NCBI RefSeq assembly: GCF_021390475.1
Contig: NZ_JAJUWS010000009.1
Span: forward strand, 62,001-126,000
Reading direction: 5' to 3'
DNA length: 64,000 nt
DNA from: Streptomyces sp. ST2-7A
Lineage (GTDB): Bacteria > Actinomycetota > Actinomycetes > Streptomycetales > Streptomycetaceae
Below, piece by piece: positions 9,827 to 18,843 of this stretch. Within the stretch, counting starts at the first letter, position 1. Every line of letters begins with the position of its first letter. A program made the position numbers and the translations under genes. The notes below the pieces were generated by a model. The model was not told where the DNA came from. It searched no databases and was given only the letters and a program-made list of their open reading frames with translations.

Positions 9827-9860
9827 AAGGCCAGGTCAGACACCCTCTGACCTGGCCTTT
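9827..9860 (+). terminator. Rho-independent terminator after tRNA-Thr
   Basis: AAGGCCAGGTCAG (9827-9839) pairs with CTGACCTGGCCTTT (9847-9860), a long near-perfect stem with a 7-base loop and a short T-run. Confidence 0.85.
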
Positions 9861-10049
9861 CTCGTGTCTCCGACCTGACGCCCAGTCGACTCCGCCCCCT
9901 TTTCCGGGCTCGACCGGGGCAGGGGTGGCCAAGGGGTGGCCATCAGCGCGACGCGCGTGCACAGGGGGGCCGGGATGCGTTCCGCACGGTCGCCTTCCAG
10001 CCTCCTCGTTCTTGTATGACTCCGACAACCCGGGCCGTAACCTGGAGCG

Positions 10050-10640
10050 GTGACCGATATCCGCGCCACGCCGGCCTTCAGGAGCCTCACGGCCCGGATC
10101 GACGCCGTGTTGCTGACCCGGGGCCTTCAGGTCGAGCCGACCGCCGTGCGGGGCGTGCTCGCCCACATGGTCACCGTCACCGCCGAACGGATCGGTCTGG
10201 ACGAGGAGGAGGCTCTCCACCTCGTGTCCCCGGAGACCGTGGCGGACCTCATCGTCCGCGCCGCCGACGAACGGCTCGACGGAGCGGAGGACGTGCACGC
10301 CGTCCGCCCGGTCCGCGTCGACGCACGCACCGTCCCAGTCGACCTCGGCACGCTCGGTCGCCTCGTGATGGCCGCCGCCCAGGCAGGCAAGTACGCCGCC
10401 ACCAACCACGACGGCCGGGCAGCCGCCCACCTGATGGACCTGGCCACTGAACTCGGCGCCGCCCTCATCACCGACAATGGCCCCTTCGTCCCCGTCGGAC
10501 TCCTGGACGAACTCGCCGATCACCTCGACAGAACCATCGCCCGCATCGAGAAGGGCGAGTGGAGCATCTGCCCCTGCGGCGAAAACCACGACCAGGACGA
10601 CGTGGACACCGGAGCTGCCCGCACCATGCGCCACGATGCC
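10050..10640 (+). pseudogene. Hypothetical protein gene, 3' end lost to transposon debris
   Basis: GTG start after GGAG. The first ~195 residues (MTDIRATPAFRSL ... CPCGENHDQDD) read like a real soluble helical Streptomyces protein of unknown function. The same frame runs to a stop at 11078, but residues after about 200 turn into arginine/proline-rich nonsense, because from about 10640 the DNA encodes a transposase C-terminus in another frame, followed by the IS1182-like element. I therefore read it as a truncated gene. Any product made would carry a ~145-residue unrelated tail. I do not recognise the family. Confidence 0.55.
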
Positions 10641-10860
10641 ACCCTCACCCGCAGCCACCGCACTCGAACACGACCAGCACCAGGCAACCAGCGAGCTGAT
10701 CCCGCTGACCCGCAACGAGATCCAGCACCTCTTCACCACACTCGTCACCACTGTCGTGCACGACACGGCACACCGACTTCGCTGGTCACAGTGGCGACGA
10801 CGCCACCAAGCCAGGGCCCAGACCGCCCACTACCGTCGGCAGAACAGCCAGCCAGCATGA
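10640..10860 (+). pseudogene. C-terminal remnant of an IS701-like transposase
   Basis: About 70 residues ending at a TGA at 10858-10860 resemble the C-terminal tail common in Streptomyces IS701-family transposases (LTRNEIQHLFTTLV, then LRWSQWRRRHQARAQ). The catalytic part is absent and the fragment abuts the truncated gene to its left. The family call rests on motif memory and is moderate. Confidence 0.5.
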
Positions 10861-10884
10861 AGATCAAGATCTACGGCTGGAGTA

Positions 10885-12604
10885 CTAGAAGACTCATGAA
10901 GATCTTGCTGAGGGGCTGTCCGGCCGAAGGGCGGGGCGGCTCCTTGGTCTATGTGGTGGCTGGATTGATCGTCCAGGTGCTGCCTGTTCGGGTGAGTCCG
11001 AGGTTGATCAGTCGGCGGAGGTTGAGGGCTGCTGCTCGGGTGTGGAGCCAGGTGTTGTTGGCGATGGCGCCGCGGTAGCGGAGTTTGCGGTTGTCGTGCT
11101 GGACGAGCCAGGCGACGGCGCGTTCGACCGGTGGTCTCCAGCGTCGGTAGTCGGCTTGCCAGTCGGGGTCGGTGGCGGCCTGGTCGCGGGCGGCTGCCTG
11201 GAGGTCGTGGTGCGGGCGGATGGTCAGGATGCGTCCGGCCTTGGCCTTGGTGCACCGCTCGCGCAGGGGGCACCCGGTGCACAGGTCCTTGAAAGCGGCC
11301 TTGCGCTGCTGGTGCTGTCCTCCGGGCTCGGAGAGAGGGACGGTGTGTCCGGCCGGGCAGGTCACGGTGGCCGTGGTGGTGTCGATGCGGAAGTCGTCCA
11401 GGGTGAAGCCGCCGGGAACGGCGGCCCGCAACGGAGCGGGCTTGAGGAACAGCCGGTGCCCTGCCTCGTCGAGGGCCTGGCGGGCCTCGCCGGTAGAGTA
11501 GGCCGTATCACCGAAGACGTCCACCGGGTCTTCCTCCCCGGCGAGCAGGTCGACGCCGACGGCGGCCTCGTGGTGCTCGCTTCCGGCGCCAGGGGTGAGG
11601 GCGACGGCGGTGTATAACCCGGTCTCGGGCTCGACGGCCAGGTGGGCTTTGAAGCCGTCCTGCTGATGGCTGCGGGTCTTGTGCACGTGCCGGGCCTCGG
11701 GGTCGACGGTGGAGACCATCCGGTCGTAGGCGGTGCCCCGGGTGATGCGCCACCGTCCGTCGCGGCCGTCGGAGTCCTCGGCCGGCTCCACGTCTTGGCC
11801 TGTGACCAGGGCCAGCAGGCCGACCGCGTTCGCCGCCTTCTCACCCAGTTCCTGCTCGGGCAGATGTCCCAGCAGCCTGAGCGCGTCGGTGACCAGGGCG
11901 TCTACCAGAGTCTCCCGGGCGGCCTGGTCGTTCCAGGCGATGCGGGGCTTGCCCGGATCGGTGTAGTCGTGGGCCGTGCACCGCACCGCGGCGACCTCGG
12001 CGGCCCCGGGAACCTCGCGGATCACTGCCCGGACGGCGGCGATCAGCCGGGTGACGGTGTCCTGCGTGGCCACCGCGTCGTCCAGCACCGTGGAATCCAG
12101 TGCCCGCCGGTGCTTGCCCCTGAGGACGCCGGTGGCCCTCACCACCTCTCGCACGGTTTCGAACACCCGGTTGGGCCGGACGGAGCGGGAAAGACGGCGG
12201 CGGAAGTAGGCCAGCAGCGACGGATCGAACGCCATGTCGTGCAAACCCAGCCCGCACGCAGCCTTCCACCGCAGGTCACAGCGCAGTTCCTGGACCGTTT
12301 CGAAGTCCGACAGCCCGTGCAGGGCCTGCAGTGTGATCGCGGTGGCCAGGATCTGCGGCGGCATGCTCGGCCGCCCGTTCGCCGACGGATACATGTCCGC
12401 GAACATGTCCGCCGGAAACAGCGCACCACGATGCTCGGCCAGGAACGCGAACACGCTCCCCGCCGGGATCAACTCCCAGCACGTCTCCCACACATCCGGC
12501 CCGACAGTCTCCCCGGCCCATTCCCCCATCACCACAACAAAGAGTCTGGCCCCGCCGCTCATGCGGCGGGGCCAGAACCCCAAGATCTTCATGAGTCTTC
12601 TAGG
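10885..12604. mobile_element. IS1182-family insertion sequence, apparently intact
   Basis: The ends are 23-bp perfect inverted repeats: 10885-10907 and 12582-12604, each with CTAG outermost and AAGACTCATGAAGATC inside. The outer CTAG is its own reverse complement, so it may be a target duplication rather than part of the element, which would then be 10889-12600. One transposase gene fills the element. The right end directly touches the next insertion sequence. Confidence 0.85.
10949..12592 (-). CDS. IS1182-family transposase
   Basis: Up to 547 residues. The true start may be the internal ATG of MGEWAGETVG (about residue 22). It has the family's N-terminal region (NGRPSMPPQILATAITLQALHGLSD pattern), then RRALDSTVLDDAV, and a DDE-type catalytic domain with VFGDTAYSTGEARQ. 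Near the C-terminus is a cysteine-bearing CPAGHTVPL / CTGCPLRERCTKA segment, followed by HPHDLQ-like and ERAVAWLVQHDNRKLRYRG motifs. Full length with no frameshift, so possibly active. It moves the surrounding element by cut-and-paste. Confidence 0.9.
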   Translation of the reverse strand: MKILGFWPRRMSGGARLFVVVMGEWAGETVGPDVWETCWELIPAGSVFAFLAEHRGALFPADMFADMYPSANGRPSMPPQILATAITLQALHGLSDFETVQELRCDLRWKAACGLGLHDMAFDPSLLAYFRRRLSRSVRPNRVFETVREVVRATGVLRGKHRRALDSTVLDDAVATQDTVTRLIAAVRAVIREVPGAAEVAAVRCTAHDYTDPGKPRIAWNDQAARETLVDALVTDALRLLGHLPEQELGEKAANAVGLLALVTGQDVEPAEDSDGRDGRWRITRGTAYDRMVSTVDPEARHVHKTRSHQQDGFKAHLAVEPETGLYTAVALTPGAGSEHHEAAVGVDLLAGEEDPVDVFGDTAYSTGEARQALDEAGHRLFLKPAPLRAAVPGGFTLDDFRIDTTTATVTCPAGHTVPLSEPGGQHQQRKAAFKDLCTGCPLRERCTKAKAGRILTIRPHHDLQAAARDQAATDPDWQADYRRWRPPVERAVAWLVQHDNRKLRYRGAIANNTWLHTRAAALNLRRLINLGLTRTGSTWTINPATT

Positions 12605-12622
12605 GCGTGTTCCGGGTTCGGA

Positions 12623-13426
12623 TCAAGTGGTGGGGCGGAGGCTGCGGAGCCAGATGATCGATCCGCGTAGGTGGAGTCCGGCGAGGTAGCTCGTGGGTGT
12701 CTTGTCGTAGCGGGTGGCCAGCCCTCGCCATTCCTTGATCTTGTTGATGCCGCGCTCGACGGTGTTCCTCTCCTTGTAGAGCTCGGCGTCGTGGGAGAGC
12801 GGGCGGCCGCCCTTCGAGCCTCGCTTCTTGCGGTTGGCGGCCTGGTCCTTCTTCTCCGGGATCACCGCCTGGATCCGTCGTTTACGCAGGTAGGACCGGT
12901 TCGTGCGGGATGAGTACGCCTTGTCTGCGGAGACGGCCCCAGGGCGGGTGCGGGGCCGGCCGACCGGCCCACAGACCCTGACTCGGTCGAGAACCGCGGG
13001 GAAACGCGGACTGTCGGCTGCCTGTCCCGGTGTCACCACGAACGACAGCGGGCGGCACAGCTGGTCGGTGGCCAGGTGCGTCTTGACCGTCAGCCCACCT
13101 CGTGAACGCCCCAGCGCGGCAGTTTTCAGGCGGGCTTTGCGGCGGCGGTGCATCCGTCGCCGTTCGGCACGTAACGCTTCCTCGACCGGGTCGCCTTCGG
13201 CCGTCACCTGGGCGGATTGTCCCTTCTCTGAAGCCCTTTTTCCTCCTCGGCCGCTCTCACCAGCTCGTCCAGGAGCTCGGGGTCGACGGCCATGCCGGCC
13301 GCGTGGTGATGCGCGCGTGCGACGGTGGAATCGACGCTGACCAGGTCCAGATCGGCCTGTCCGCGCCAGGCCGCCTCGGCGATCATCCGCTCCATCAGCC
13401 TCTCGAAGGTGCCCGCAAGCGCCCAT
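12623..13426 (-). CDS. IS5-family transposase, second frame (orfB)
   Basis: The useful part starts near 13245, after the frameshift. It carries ALGRSRGGLTVKTHLATD, then SADKAYSSRTNRSYLRKR (DDE-type aspartate) and ERNTVERGINKIKEWRGLATRYDK with the catalytic glutamate. Upstream residues of this frame are a shadow of orfA. It is translated most likely as a fusion with orfA by -1 frameshifting at the five-A run. Ends in WLRSLRPTT. Confidence 0.85.
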   Translation of the reverse strand: MGACGHLREADGADDRRGGLARTGRSGPGQRRFHRRTRASPRGRHGRRPRAPGRAGESGRGGKRASEKGQSAQVTAEGDPVEEALRAERRRMHRRRKARLKTAALGRSRGGLTVKTHLATDQLCRPLSFVVTPGQAADSPRFPAVLDRVRVCGPVGRPRTRPGAVSADKAYSSRTNRSYLRKRRIQAVIPEKKDQAANRKKRGSKGGRPLSHDAELYKERNTVERGINKIKEWRGLATRYDKTPTSYLAGLHLRGSIIWLRSLRPTT

Positions 13427-13620
13427 TTCTGGAAGCGGCCGTAGACGGTGGACCAGGACCCGTAGCGTTCAGGGATGTCGCGCCACGGGCTCCCGGTCCG
13501 GAACCTCCACATCACCGCGTTCAACTGTTTACGCAGGTCAGGGATCGGCCCACTCACGCCGAGCGGCAGATGCGGCTCGAACAACTCCCACTCTGCATCC
13601 GTCAGATCGCCTCGCGTCAC
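13204..13620 (-). CDS. IS5-family transposase, first frame (orfA)
   Basis: 138 residues with the DUF4096-like N-terminal domain: LTDAEWELFEPHLP, then LNAVMWRFRTGSPWRDIPERYGSW, and VSVDSTVARAHHHAAG with the first catalytic aspartate. The frame runs into a five-A stretch (on this strand GAGGAAAAAGGG, about 13240) where a -1 slip would join it to orfB. Both halves look intact. Confidence 0.85.
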   Translation of the reverse strand: MTRGDLTDAEWELFEPHLPLGVSGPIPDLRKQLNAVMWRFRTGSPWRDIPERYGSWSTVYGRFQKWALAGTFERLMERMIAEAAWRGQADLDLVSVDSTVARAHHHAAGMAVDPELLDELVRAAEEEKGLQRRDNPPR

Positions 13621-13694
13621 CCCGGATGTCTACCGTCCCGGGACCCTCCGGCGGAGCCATTTGACACAACAGTGATCTGAACCCGGAACACGCC

Positions 13695-16600
13695 CTAGTC
13701 GTTTCCTCCAGCACCCAGCCCAAAGAACCGTTCGAAGAACTGTGTCAATGTTTCGATCACACGCTTCTTCTTGTCGCTGTGGCCGCCATCGCGACTGAAA
13801 CGAGAGACGGGGGGCAGGATCTTCGTAATCTCTGTACCAGTCGTACGGATCTGCCCGTCACGGAACGCGGCCGTGATGAATGCCTGGGTCTGCTCGGGCT
13901 TGAGTTTTTGCTCCTCGATGATTGCCGCAAGTTCAGCATCTCGCTTCGCTTCCACGTACGCCTGCCACTGTTCATCGACAGCGCCACGCACAGACAGCGA
14001 GTTCACGAAGTCCTCAACAAGGTCGCGCTTGCTCCGCAGGCTCGGGCTAGCGTCGACCGCACGCGAGATCTGGGCACGAATCTCCTTGTCCTGACCGTCC
14101 CCACGTTCGGTCCGCATTTTCTCAACGAGCATCAAGATGTAGTCGACGTTGATCTCGACCTGCTTTACCAGTTCGATCTCGAAGACGACATCCTCGTTGA
14201 TGCGTTCCTTCTCCGCGGCGGTCTCCGCACGGAACTCGGCGTACAAGTTGAGATAGACACTGCGGTAGTCCTGGTGCTGGCGATCTGTCAACAGGTCCTG
14301 GCCGGCGAAGTCGTCAAACTCGGTCAGGATGTTGTGCAGCCGCAGTACGGCACCGAAAAGGTTGATGAAGTCCTTCTGGGCCTGCTCCCCGATAATAGTG
14401 GCGCCAAACGGGAAGGTCTGTAGCAGCTCGGTGACCTTCTCTACGTACTCGCTGTAGTACTCGCTGTAGGGCGGCACGATGACGATGCCTTTGGCATCCT
14501 TGTTCCCGAATAGCTCGAGCGCCGCATTTGTCTCCTCTTCAAGGTCACGGAAGACGATGATATTCCCGTGGCGTTTGACGGAGTTGAGGATCCGATTGGT
14601 GCGCGAGTATGCCTGGATCAAACCATGCATCTTCAAGTTCTTGTCGACGAACAGCGTGTTGAGCGTGGTCGCGTCGAAGCCGGTGAGGAACATGTTCACC
14701 ACGATGACCAAGTCGATCTCGCGGTTCTTCACTCGCTGCGACAGGTCCTTGTAGTAGTTCTGGAACTTGTCGGCGCTGGTATCATAGCTGGTGCCGAACA
14801 TCGCGTTGTAGTCCCGGATTGCACCTTCCAGGAACGTGCGCGCGTCTCCGCTCAGTGCATCGGTGTCAAACGCCTCGTCGTCAAGGATCCCGTCATCGGT
14901 AGCCTCGTTCGCGCCGTAGGAGAAGATGATGCCCACCTTCAACCGCTGATCCGGGGTGAGCGCCTCCTGCTGATGCTTGAACTGCAAGTAATAGCACTGC
15001 GCTGCCTCGATTGAGGCGGTGGCGAACAGGGCATTGAAGCCGCGGACTCGCTTCTTCTCACGAAGCGCCTCTACCTGACGCCTCGTGCGGGTCGATTCCG
15101 TAACATTAGCGACAACTGTGTGCTCATAGCTCGTCTGCCGCTTGGTCTTCTGATCGAAGTGCTCCAGGATGTACGTCGTGATCTCGCGGAGTCGGCGCAC
15201 ATCCAACAGAGCGCGCTCCCGATCGATCGCCGAGACCTGCTTATCGTCTGGGTTGCCGACCTTGATCGTGTTGACGTAGTCGATCCGGAACGGCAGGACA
15301 TTCCTGTCCGTGATCGCGTCTATGATCGTGTACGTGTGCAGTTTGTCGCCGAAGGCCTGCTCAGTGGTCTTCAGTAGCGGGTTCCCGCCGCTCGAGGAGT
15401 TGGGCGGGAAGATCGGAGTCCCGGTGAAGCCGAACAGGTTGTACCGCTTGAAGGCTCGCGTGATGTCGGTGTGCATATCGCCGAACTGCGACCGGTGACA
15501 CTCGTCGAAGATGATCACGGAGTGGCCCGAGAACACCTCGTGTCCCCGGTTCGCCTTGATGAATGTCGACAGCTTCTGGATCGTCGTGATGATGATGCTT
15601 GCGTTCGGATCCTCCAGCTGCTTCTTCAAGATCGCCGTGGACGCATTCGAGTTAGCGGCGCCTTTCTCGAAGCGGTCGTACTCGCGCATCGTCTGGTAGT
15701 CGAGGTCCTTGCGGTCGACGACGAACAACACTTTCGCGACATCGGGTAGCTTCGATGCCAGCTGCGCGGCCTTGAACGACGTCAGCGTCTTGCCCGAGCC
15801 GGTCGTATGCCAGATGTACCCGCCCGCCTCGACGGTGCCAAGCGTCCTGCGATTCGTCGAGCAATCGATCTTCCGCAAGATCCGCTCCGTCGCCACGATC
15901 TGGTACGGCCGCATCACTAGCAGGTCACGGTCGGCTGTCAGCACGCAGTACTTCGTCAGCACGTTCAGCAGCGAGTGCTTGGCGAAGAACGTCTTGACGA
16001 ACGCGGTCAACTCCACGATCGGCTTGTTCTGCGCGTCCGCCCACCACGACGTGAACTCAAACGAATTGCTTGACTTCTTACCCTTGCCTGCGCCGGCAGC
16101 TTTCTGGTTGTCCTTCAAGTGCTTCGAACGGGTACTGTTGGAGTAGTACTTCGTCAGCGTGCCGTTGCTGATCACGAACAACTGCACATACTCGAACAAT
16201 CCAGAACCTGCCCAGAAGCTATCGCGCTGGTACCGGTTGATCTGGTTGAACGCCTCACGGATGTCCACCCCGCGGCGCTTGAGCTCGATATGCACCATCG
16301 GCAGACCGTTGACTAGCACCGTCACGTCGTACCGGTTCGCGAAGCTCGCATTGCCCTTGCCACGGTCTACCTGGTACTGGTTGATGACCTGCAGACGATT
16401 ATTGTGGACGTTCTTCTTGTCGATGAGCGTGATGTTCTTCGTCGAACCATCGTCACGCTTCAGAATCTGAACGTGGTCTTCCTGAACCCGCACCGTCTTC
16501 TCCGCGATGCCCTCGTTCTGTCCGGCAATCTTGGTGGAGAAGAACGAATCCCACTCAGAGTCCGAGAACGACACGTGGTTTAGCGCCTCAAGCTGGATCC

Positions 16601-16805
16601 GCAGGTTCGCGACAAGTTGAGCCTCCGATTTGATCGGGAGGTACTCATACGCCTGCAACTCCAGCAGACGGATTACCTCCCGTTCGAGCGCCGCCTCCGA
16701 TTGGTATGCTGCCGCTCCAGAAGCATCGGAGATGTACTCAGCAACGACCGTAGTATCAGCCGATACAGCAATCGGGTCGTACTTGCGCGCTTGCCCTTCC
16801 CTCAT
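13695..16805 (-). CDS. hsdR: Type I restriction enzyme, endonuclease/translocase subunit R
   Basis: 1,036 residues. The N-terminal nuclease shows the PD-(D/E)xK core: Asp160 in NRYDVTVLV, then Glu174-x-Lys176 in VHIELKRRG, then the QxxxY-type NQINRYQRD. The superfamily 2 motor follows with HTTGSGKT (about 333-340), DECHRSQFG (434-442) and FTGTPI. The C-terminal helical part binds the methylase core. It cuts unmethylated DNA after ATP-driven translocation. ATG overlaps the hsdS stop by 4 bases, so expression is coupled. The stop TAG lies inside the CTAG where the IS5-like element ends; the coding sequence looks complete. Base composition is clearly less GC-rich than the flanks, suggesting transfer. 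Confidence 0.95.
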   Translation of the reverse strand: MREGQARKYDPIAVSADTTVVAEYISDASGAAAYQSEAALEREVIRLLELQAYEYLPIKSEAQLVANLRIQLEALNHVSFSDSEWDSFFSTKIAGQNEGIAEKTVRVQEDHVQILKRDDGSTKNITLIDKKNVHNNRLQVINQYQVDRGKGNASFANRYDVTVLVNGLPMVHIELKRRGVDIREAFNQINRYQRDSFWAGSGLFEYVQLFVISNGTLTKYYSNSTRSKHLKDNQKAAGAGKGKKSSNSFEFTSWWADAQNKPIVELTAFVKTFFAKHSLLNVLTKYCVLTADRDLLVMRPYQIVATERILRKIDCSTNRRTLGTVEAGGYIWHTTGSGKTLTSFKAAQLASKLPDVAKVLFVVDRKDLDYQTMREYDRFEKGAANSNASTAILKKQLEDPNASIIITTIQKLSTFIKANRGHEVFSGHSVIIFDECHRSQFGDMHTDITRAFKRYNLFGFTGTPIFPPNSSSGGNPLLKTTEQAFGDKLHTYTIIDAITDRNVLPFRIDYVNTIKVGNPDDKQVSAIDRERALLDVRRLREITTYILEHFDQKTKRQTSYEHTVVANVTESTRTRRQVEALREKKRVRGFNALFATASIEAAQCYYLQFKHQQEALTPDQRLKVGIIFSYGANEATDDGILDDEAFDTDALSGDARTFLEGAIRDYNAMFGTSYDTSADKFQNYYKDLSQRVKNREIDLVIVVNMFLTGFDATTLNTLFVDKNLKMHGLIQAYSRTNRILNSVKRHGNIIVFRDLEEETNAALELFGNKDAKGIVIVPPYSEYYSEYVEKVTELLQTFPFGATIIGEQAQKDFINLFGAVLRLHNILTEFDDFAGQDLLTDRQHQDYRSVYLNLYAEFRAETAAEKERINEDVVFEIELVKQVEINVDYILMLVEKMRTERGDGQDKEIRAQISRAVDASPSLRSKRDLVEDFVNSLSVRGAVDEQWQAYVEAKRDAELAAIIEEQKLKPEQTQAFITAAFRDGQIRTTGTEITKILPPVSRFSRDGGHSDKKKRVIETLTQFFERFFGLGAGGND

Positions 16806-18037
16806 GCCGCAGCCTCCCTGAACGTCAAGAGTCGATCACGGTAGTGCTCGTACTGCTTGCGGCGAAAAGAAATCTCAGCCGGTAGCTCGAAATTGATGTC
16901 ATTGACGAGGGCATCAAAATCGTCGAGCGTCTCGACGATTCTCTTCTGCACGGCCAGATCCGGGACTGGGATCTTGATATCGGCGAGCCCAGATGCTGAG
17001 AGTCTCTTCACCTTGGCTCGCGATACATGGCGTTCCTTCTGGCGATGAAATTCCTTTGTCTGCACTGCATAAGCAACATACTTAGGGTCCAGTGAGGAGG
17101 TAAACACAAATGTGTCATCGTGCGTTGCCACTGGTCCGTTTCCGAGCCACGCGACAGCTTTACCTACGTCTTCAACCGTCTCACCAACACCGGCGAATAC
17201 TACACTCCCGGGTTCCGCATACCGGAGTTGATCGCGAAGCTCAACACGAACCTGCCTAACGGCCTCGGTCGTGGAGGTACCGTATTCGGTATAAATCTCA
17301 CCGTAGTGGATACTCGGAATTCCAGAATCGACCACGTCATTCTTGGTAAAACGACGTCCACGCACAAAGACCCCAACGTCACCTAGCCGAAGATGCTCCG
17401 CTCCGACAGCCTCGCTCACCATCCTGTCTCGGTAGTACTCGTACTGGCGACGGCGCGCCTCCAGCTCCGCCTCCAGCTCCGCCTCCAGCTCCGCCTCCAG
17501 CTGAGTGAACTGATCCAGTACCCTCACGATCTCCCGCTGCACTTTAAGAGGCGGGACCGGAATTTTCACCGTTGCGAGCTTATTTGCGGAAACATCGATA
17601 ACCTTGGTGCCAGTGGCGCGACGCTTTTTCTCATAAAAGAATGCCGGGGACTGGAACCAGTAGGCAAGAAACTTGGAGTCGATAGACGGCTTAATGACAG
17701 TCGCATGCCCCCCCGTTACAATGGTCTCACTGCCGAGCCACGCAACAGCCTTACCCACGTCATCGAGATTCTCGCTGGTGTTGGTGATGATGAGATCGCC
17801 AGGATTCACCTTCGCCAGACTTGCAGCCTTGTCCTCATGTACGTGCGAAATTACTTCAGTGGCCCAGGCGCCGTAGTGCGTATAGATCTGACCGTAGTGA
17901 ATACAGCCGATCCCTTCGTCCGTGAAGTCTGATTTCGGCATTCCGTTACCTCGAACTAGTTCTGCAATCGTGCCAAGCTCCTTGAACTTGACTCCGTCCG
18001 GGCACAGTTCCTGAAGCATTTCATTGATACGGCTCAC
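16802..18037 (-). CDS. hsdS: Type I restriction-modification specificity subunit
   Basis: 411 residues in the classic two-half layout. The first target recognition domain covers about 20-165 and the second about 216-375; each is followed by a conserved helical spacer ending in RRRQYEYYRDRM and RRKQYEHYRDRL. Both recognition domains share the pattern IHYGxIYTxYG and VGKAVAWLG. Between them the central spacer carries a tandem LEAE repeat (residues ~179-194) like the TAEL repeats of EcoR124I. It sets DNA recognition for both methylation and cutting. ATGA couplings join it to the gene before and to hsdR after. Confidence 0.93.
   Translation of the reverse strand: MSRINEMLQELCPDGVKFKELGTIAELVRGNGMPKSDFTDEGIGCIHYGQIYTHYGAWATEVISHVHEDKAASLAKVNPGDLIITNTSENLDDVGKAVAWLGSETIVTGGHATVIKPSIDSKFLAYWFQSPAFFYEKKRRATGTKVIDVSANKLATVKIPVPPLKVQREIVRVLDQFTQLEAELEAELEAELEARRRQYEYYRDRMVSEAVGAEHLRLGDVGVFVRGRRFTKNDVVDSGIPSIHYGEIYTEYGTSTTEAVRQVRVELRDQLRYAEPGSVVFAGVGETVEDVGKAVAWLGNGPVATHDDTFVFTSSLDPKYVAYAVQTKEFHRQKERHVSRAKVKRLSASGLADIKIPVPDLAVQKRIVETLDDFDALVNDINFELPAEISFRRKQYEHYRDRLLTFREAAA
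17457..17502. repeat. 12-bp tandem repeat in the hsdS central spacer
   Basis: Three full copies of GCCTCCAGCTCC (+ strand) and 10 bases of a fourth. In the protein each unit adds four residues (LEAE). Length change by slippage would keep the frame and lengthen or shorten the helix between the two recognition domains. Confidence 0.9.
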
Positions 18038-18843
18038 GTGACGTTTCCTCCTGCGATCTCACTAATGTTCTCGACGTTCCATCCTAGCTCTTCGATCGCT
18101 CGCGCGTACTCGTTGTCACGACTTACTTCGTCAACAACGCCTAGGACCAACTGGAGGCAGGGCTTATATTTCTGGAGCGCCTCTTCTTCGCTCGACTCGC
18201 CATGGATAATGTCACTGAGCTCGCGAAATAGCTGATAGCCGTCGCTTGAGAAACGTCGCGGAATGATGTTGCGAACTTGATTCACCCTCTCCAACACCAC
18301 GGAGAAGGGGATATTTCGCCCGTTATTCTTCTTTGTCTCGATCTCGGCAATCTCGGCCACTTCGAACGTGACAAGTTCGAAGATCTTACGAAGATAGATG
18401 ATCGATCCAGCACCGAGTTGGTTTTCATATGCGAGCTGCGCTCGCTTGACCAGATCCGAAAACGGGCCGCGATGACTGTCGACCCGGTCAGCGCGGTCGC
18501 GCAGGTTCTCTGTGTAGCGCTCGATACGTACTTCCGGTGCGACGCTGGAAATATCCCCATTGCTGCCGATGAGGAACCATATTTCCACGGATGACTGGCA
18601 CTCAATGCACTGCAGTGCGACGTCGATACTGATCTGGTTGCCGCCAAGACCCAAACAAGACAGCTCATCTCCAGACGTGAAGGTTCGCTGAGCGTCGCAG
18701 GCGCGGCAATGAAAATTTCGGAGGACCTTCCCCACTTTGATCCTCTTGTGCTTGCCCCACTTCAGTGCGTTCCCGTCGAGAAAACCATCCACTTGCGTGG
18801 TTGCTATAGCGGGAGCATCAGAGAGGAGTTTAGACAAGCGCAT
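18034..18843 (-). CDS. Unknown zinc-ribbon protein inside the type I R-M operon
   Basis: 269 residues. Seen: a zinc-ribbon-like region with CxxC at Cys46/Cys49 and again Cys79/Cys82, and a C-terminal helical region (about 135-255) with YENQLGAGSIIYLRKIFE and ELSDIIHGESSEEEA, which loosely resembles DUF4145-type domains often found beside restriction genes. It overlaps the hsdM 3' end by 14 bases and the hsdS start by 4 bases, so it is expressed as part of the operon. It may modulate the R-M complex or be a separate defence or anti-defence factor. I cannot assign a function. Confidence 0.75.
   Translation of the reverse strand: MRLSKLLSDAPAIATTQVDGFLDGNALKWGKHKRIKVGKVLRNFHCRACDAQRTFTSGDELSCLGLGGNQISIDVALQCIECQSSVEIWFLIGSNGDISSVAPEVRIERYTENLRDRADRVDSHRGPFSDLVKRAQLAYENQLGAGSIIYLRKIFELVTFEVAEIAEIETKKNNGRNIPFSVVLERVNQVRNIIPRRFSSDGYQLFRELSDIIHGESSEEEALQKYKPCLQLVLGVVDEVSRDNEYARAIEELGWNVENISEIAGGNVT

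Larger units (their letters stand above)
12605..13694. mobile_element. IS5-family insertion sequence inserted at CTAG
   Basis: The terminal inverted repeats are 16 bp perfect (GGCGTGTTCCGGGTTC at 12605-12620 and its complement at 13679-13694). CTAG flanks both sides (12601-12604 and 13695-13698) and fits the YTAR four-base target duplication known for the IS5 group. The left CTAG is also the outer end of the IS1182-like element, and the right one contains the hsdR stop codon. Confidence 0.85.
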
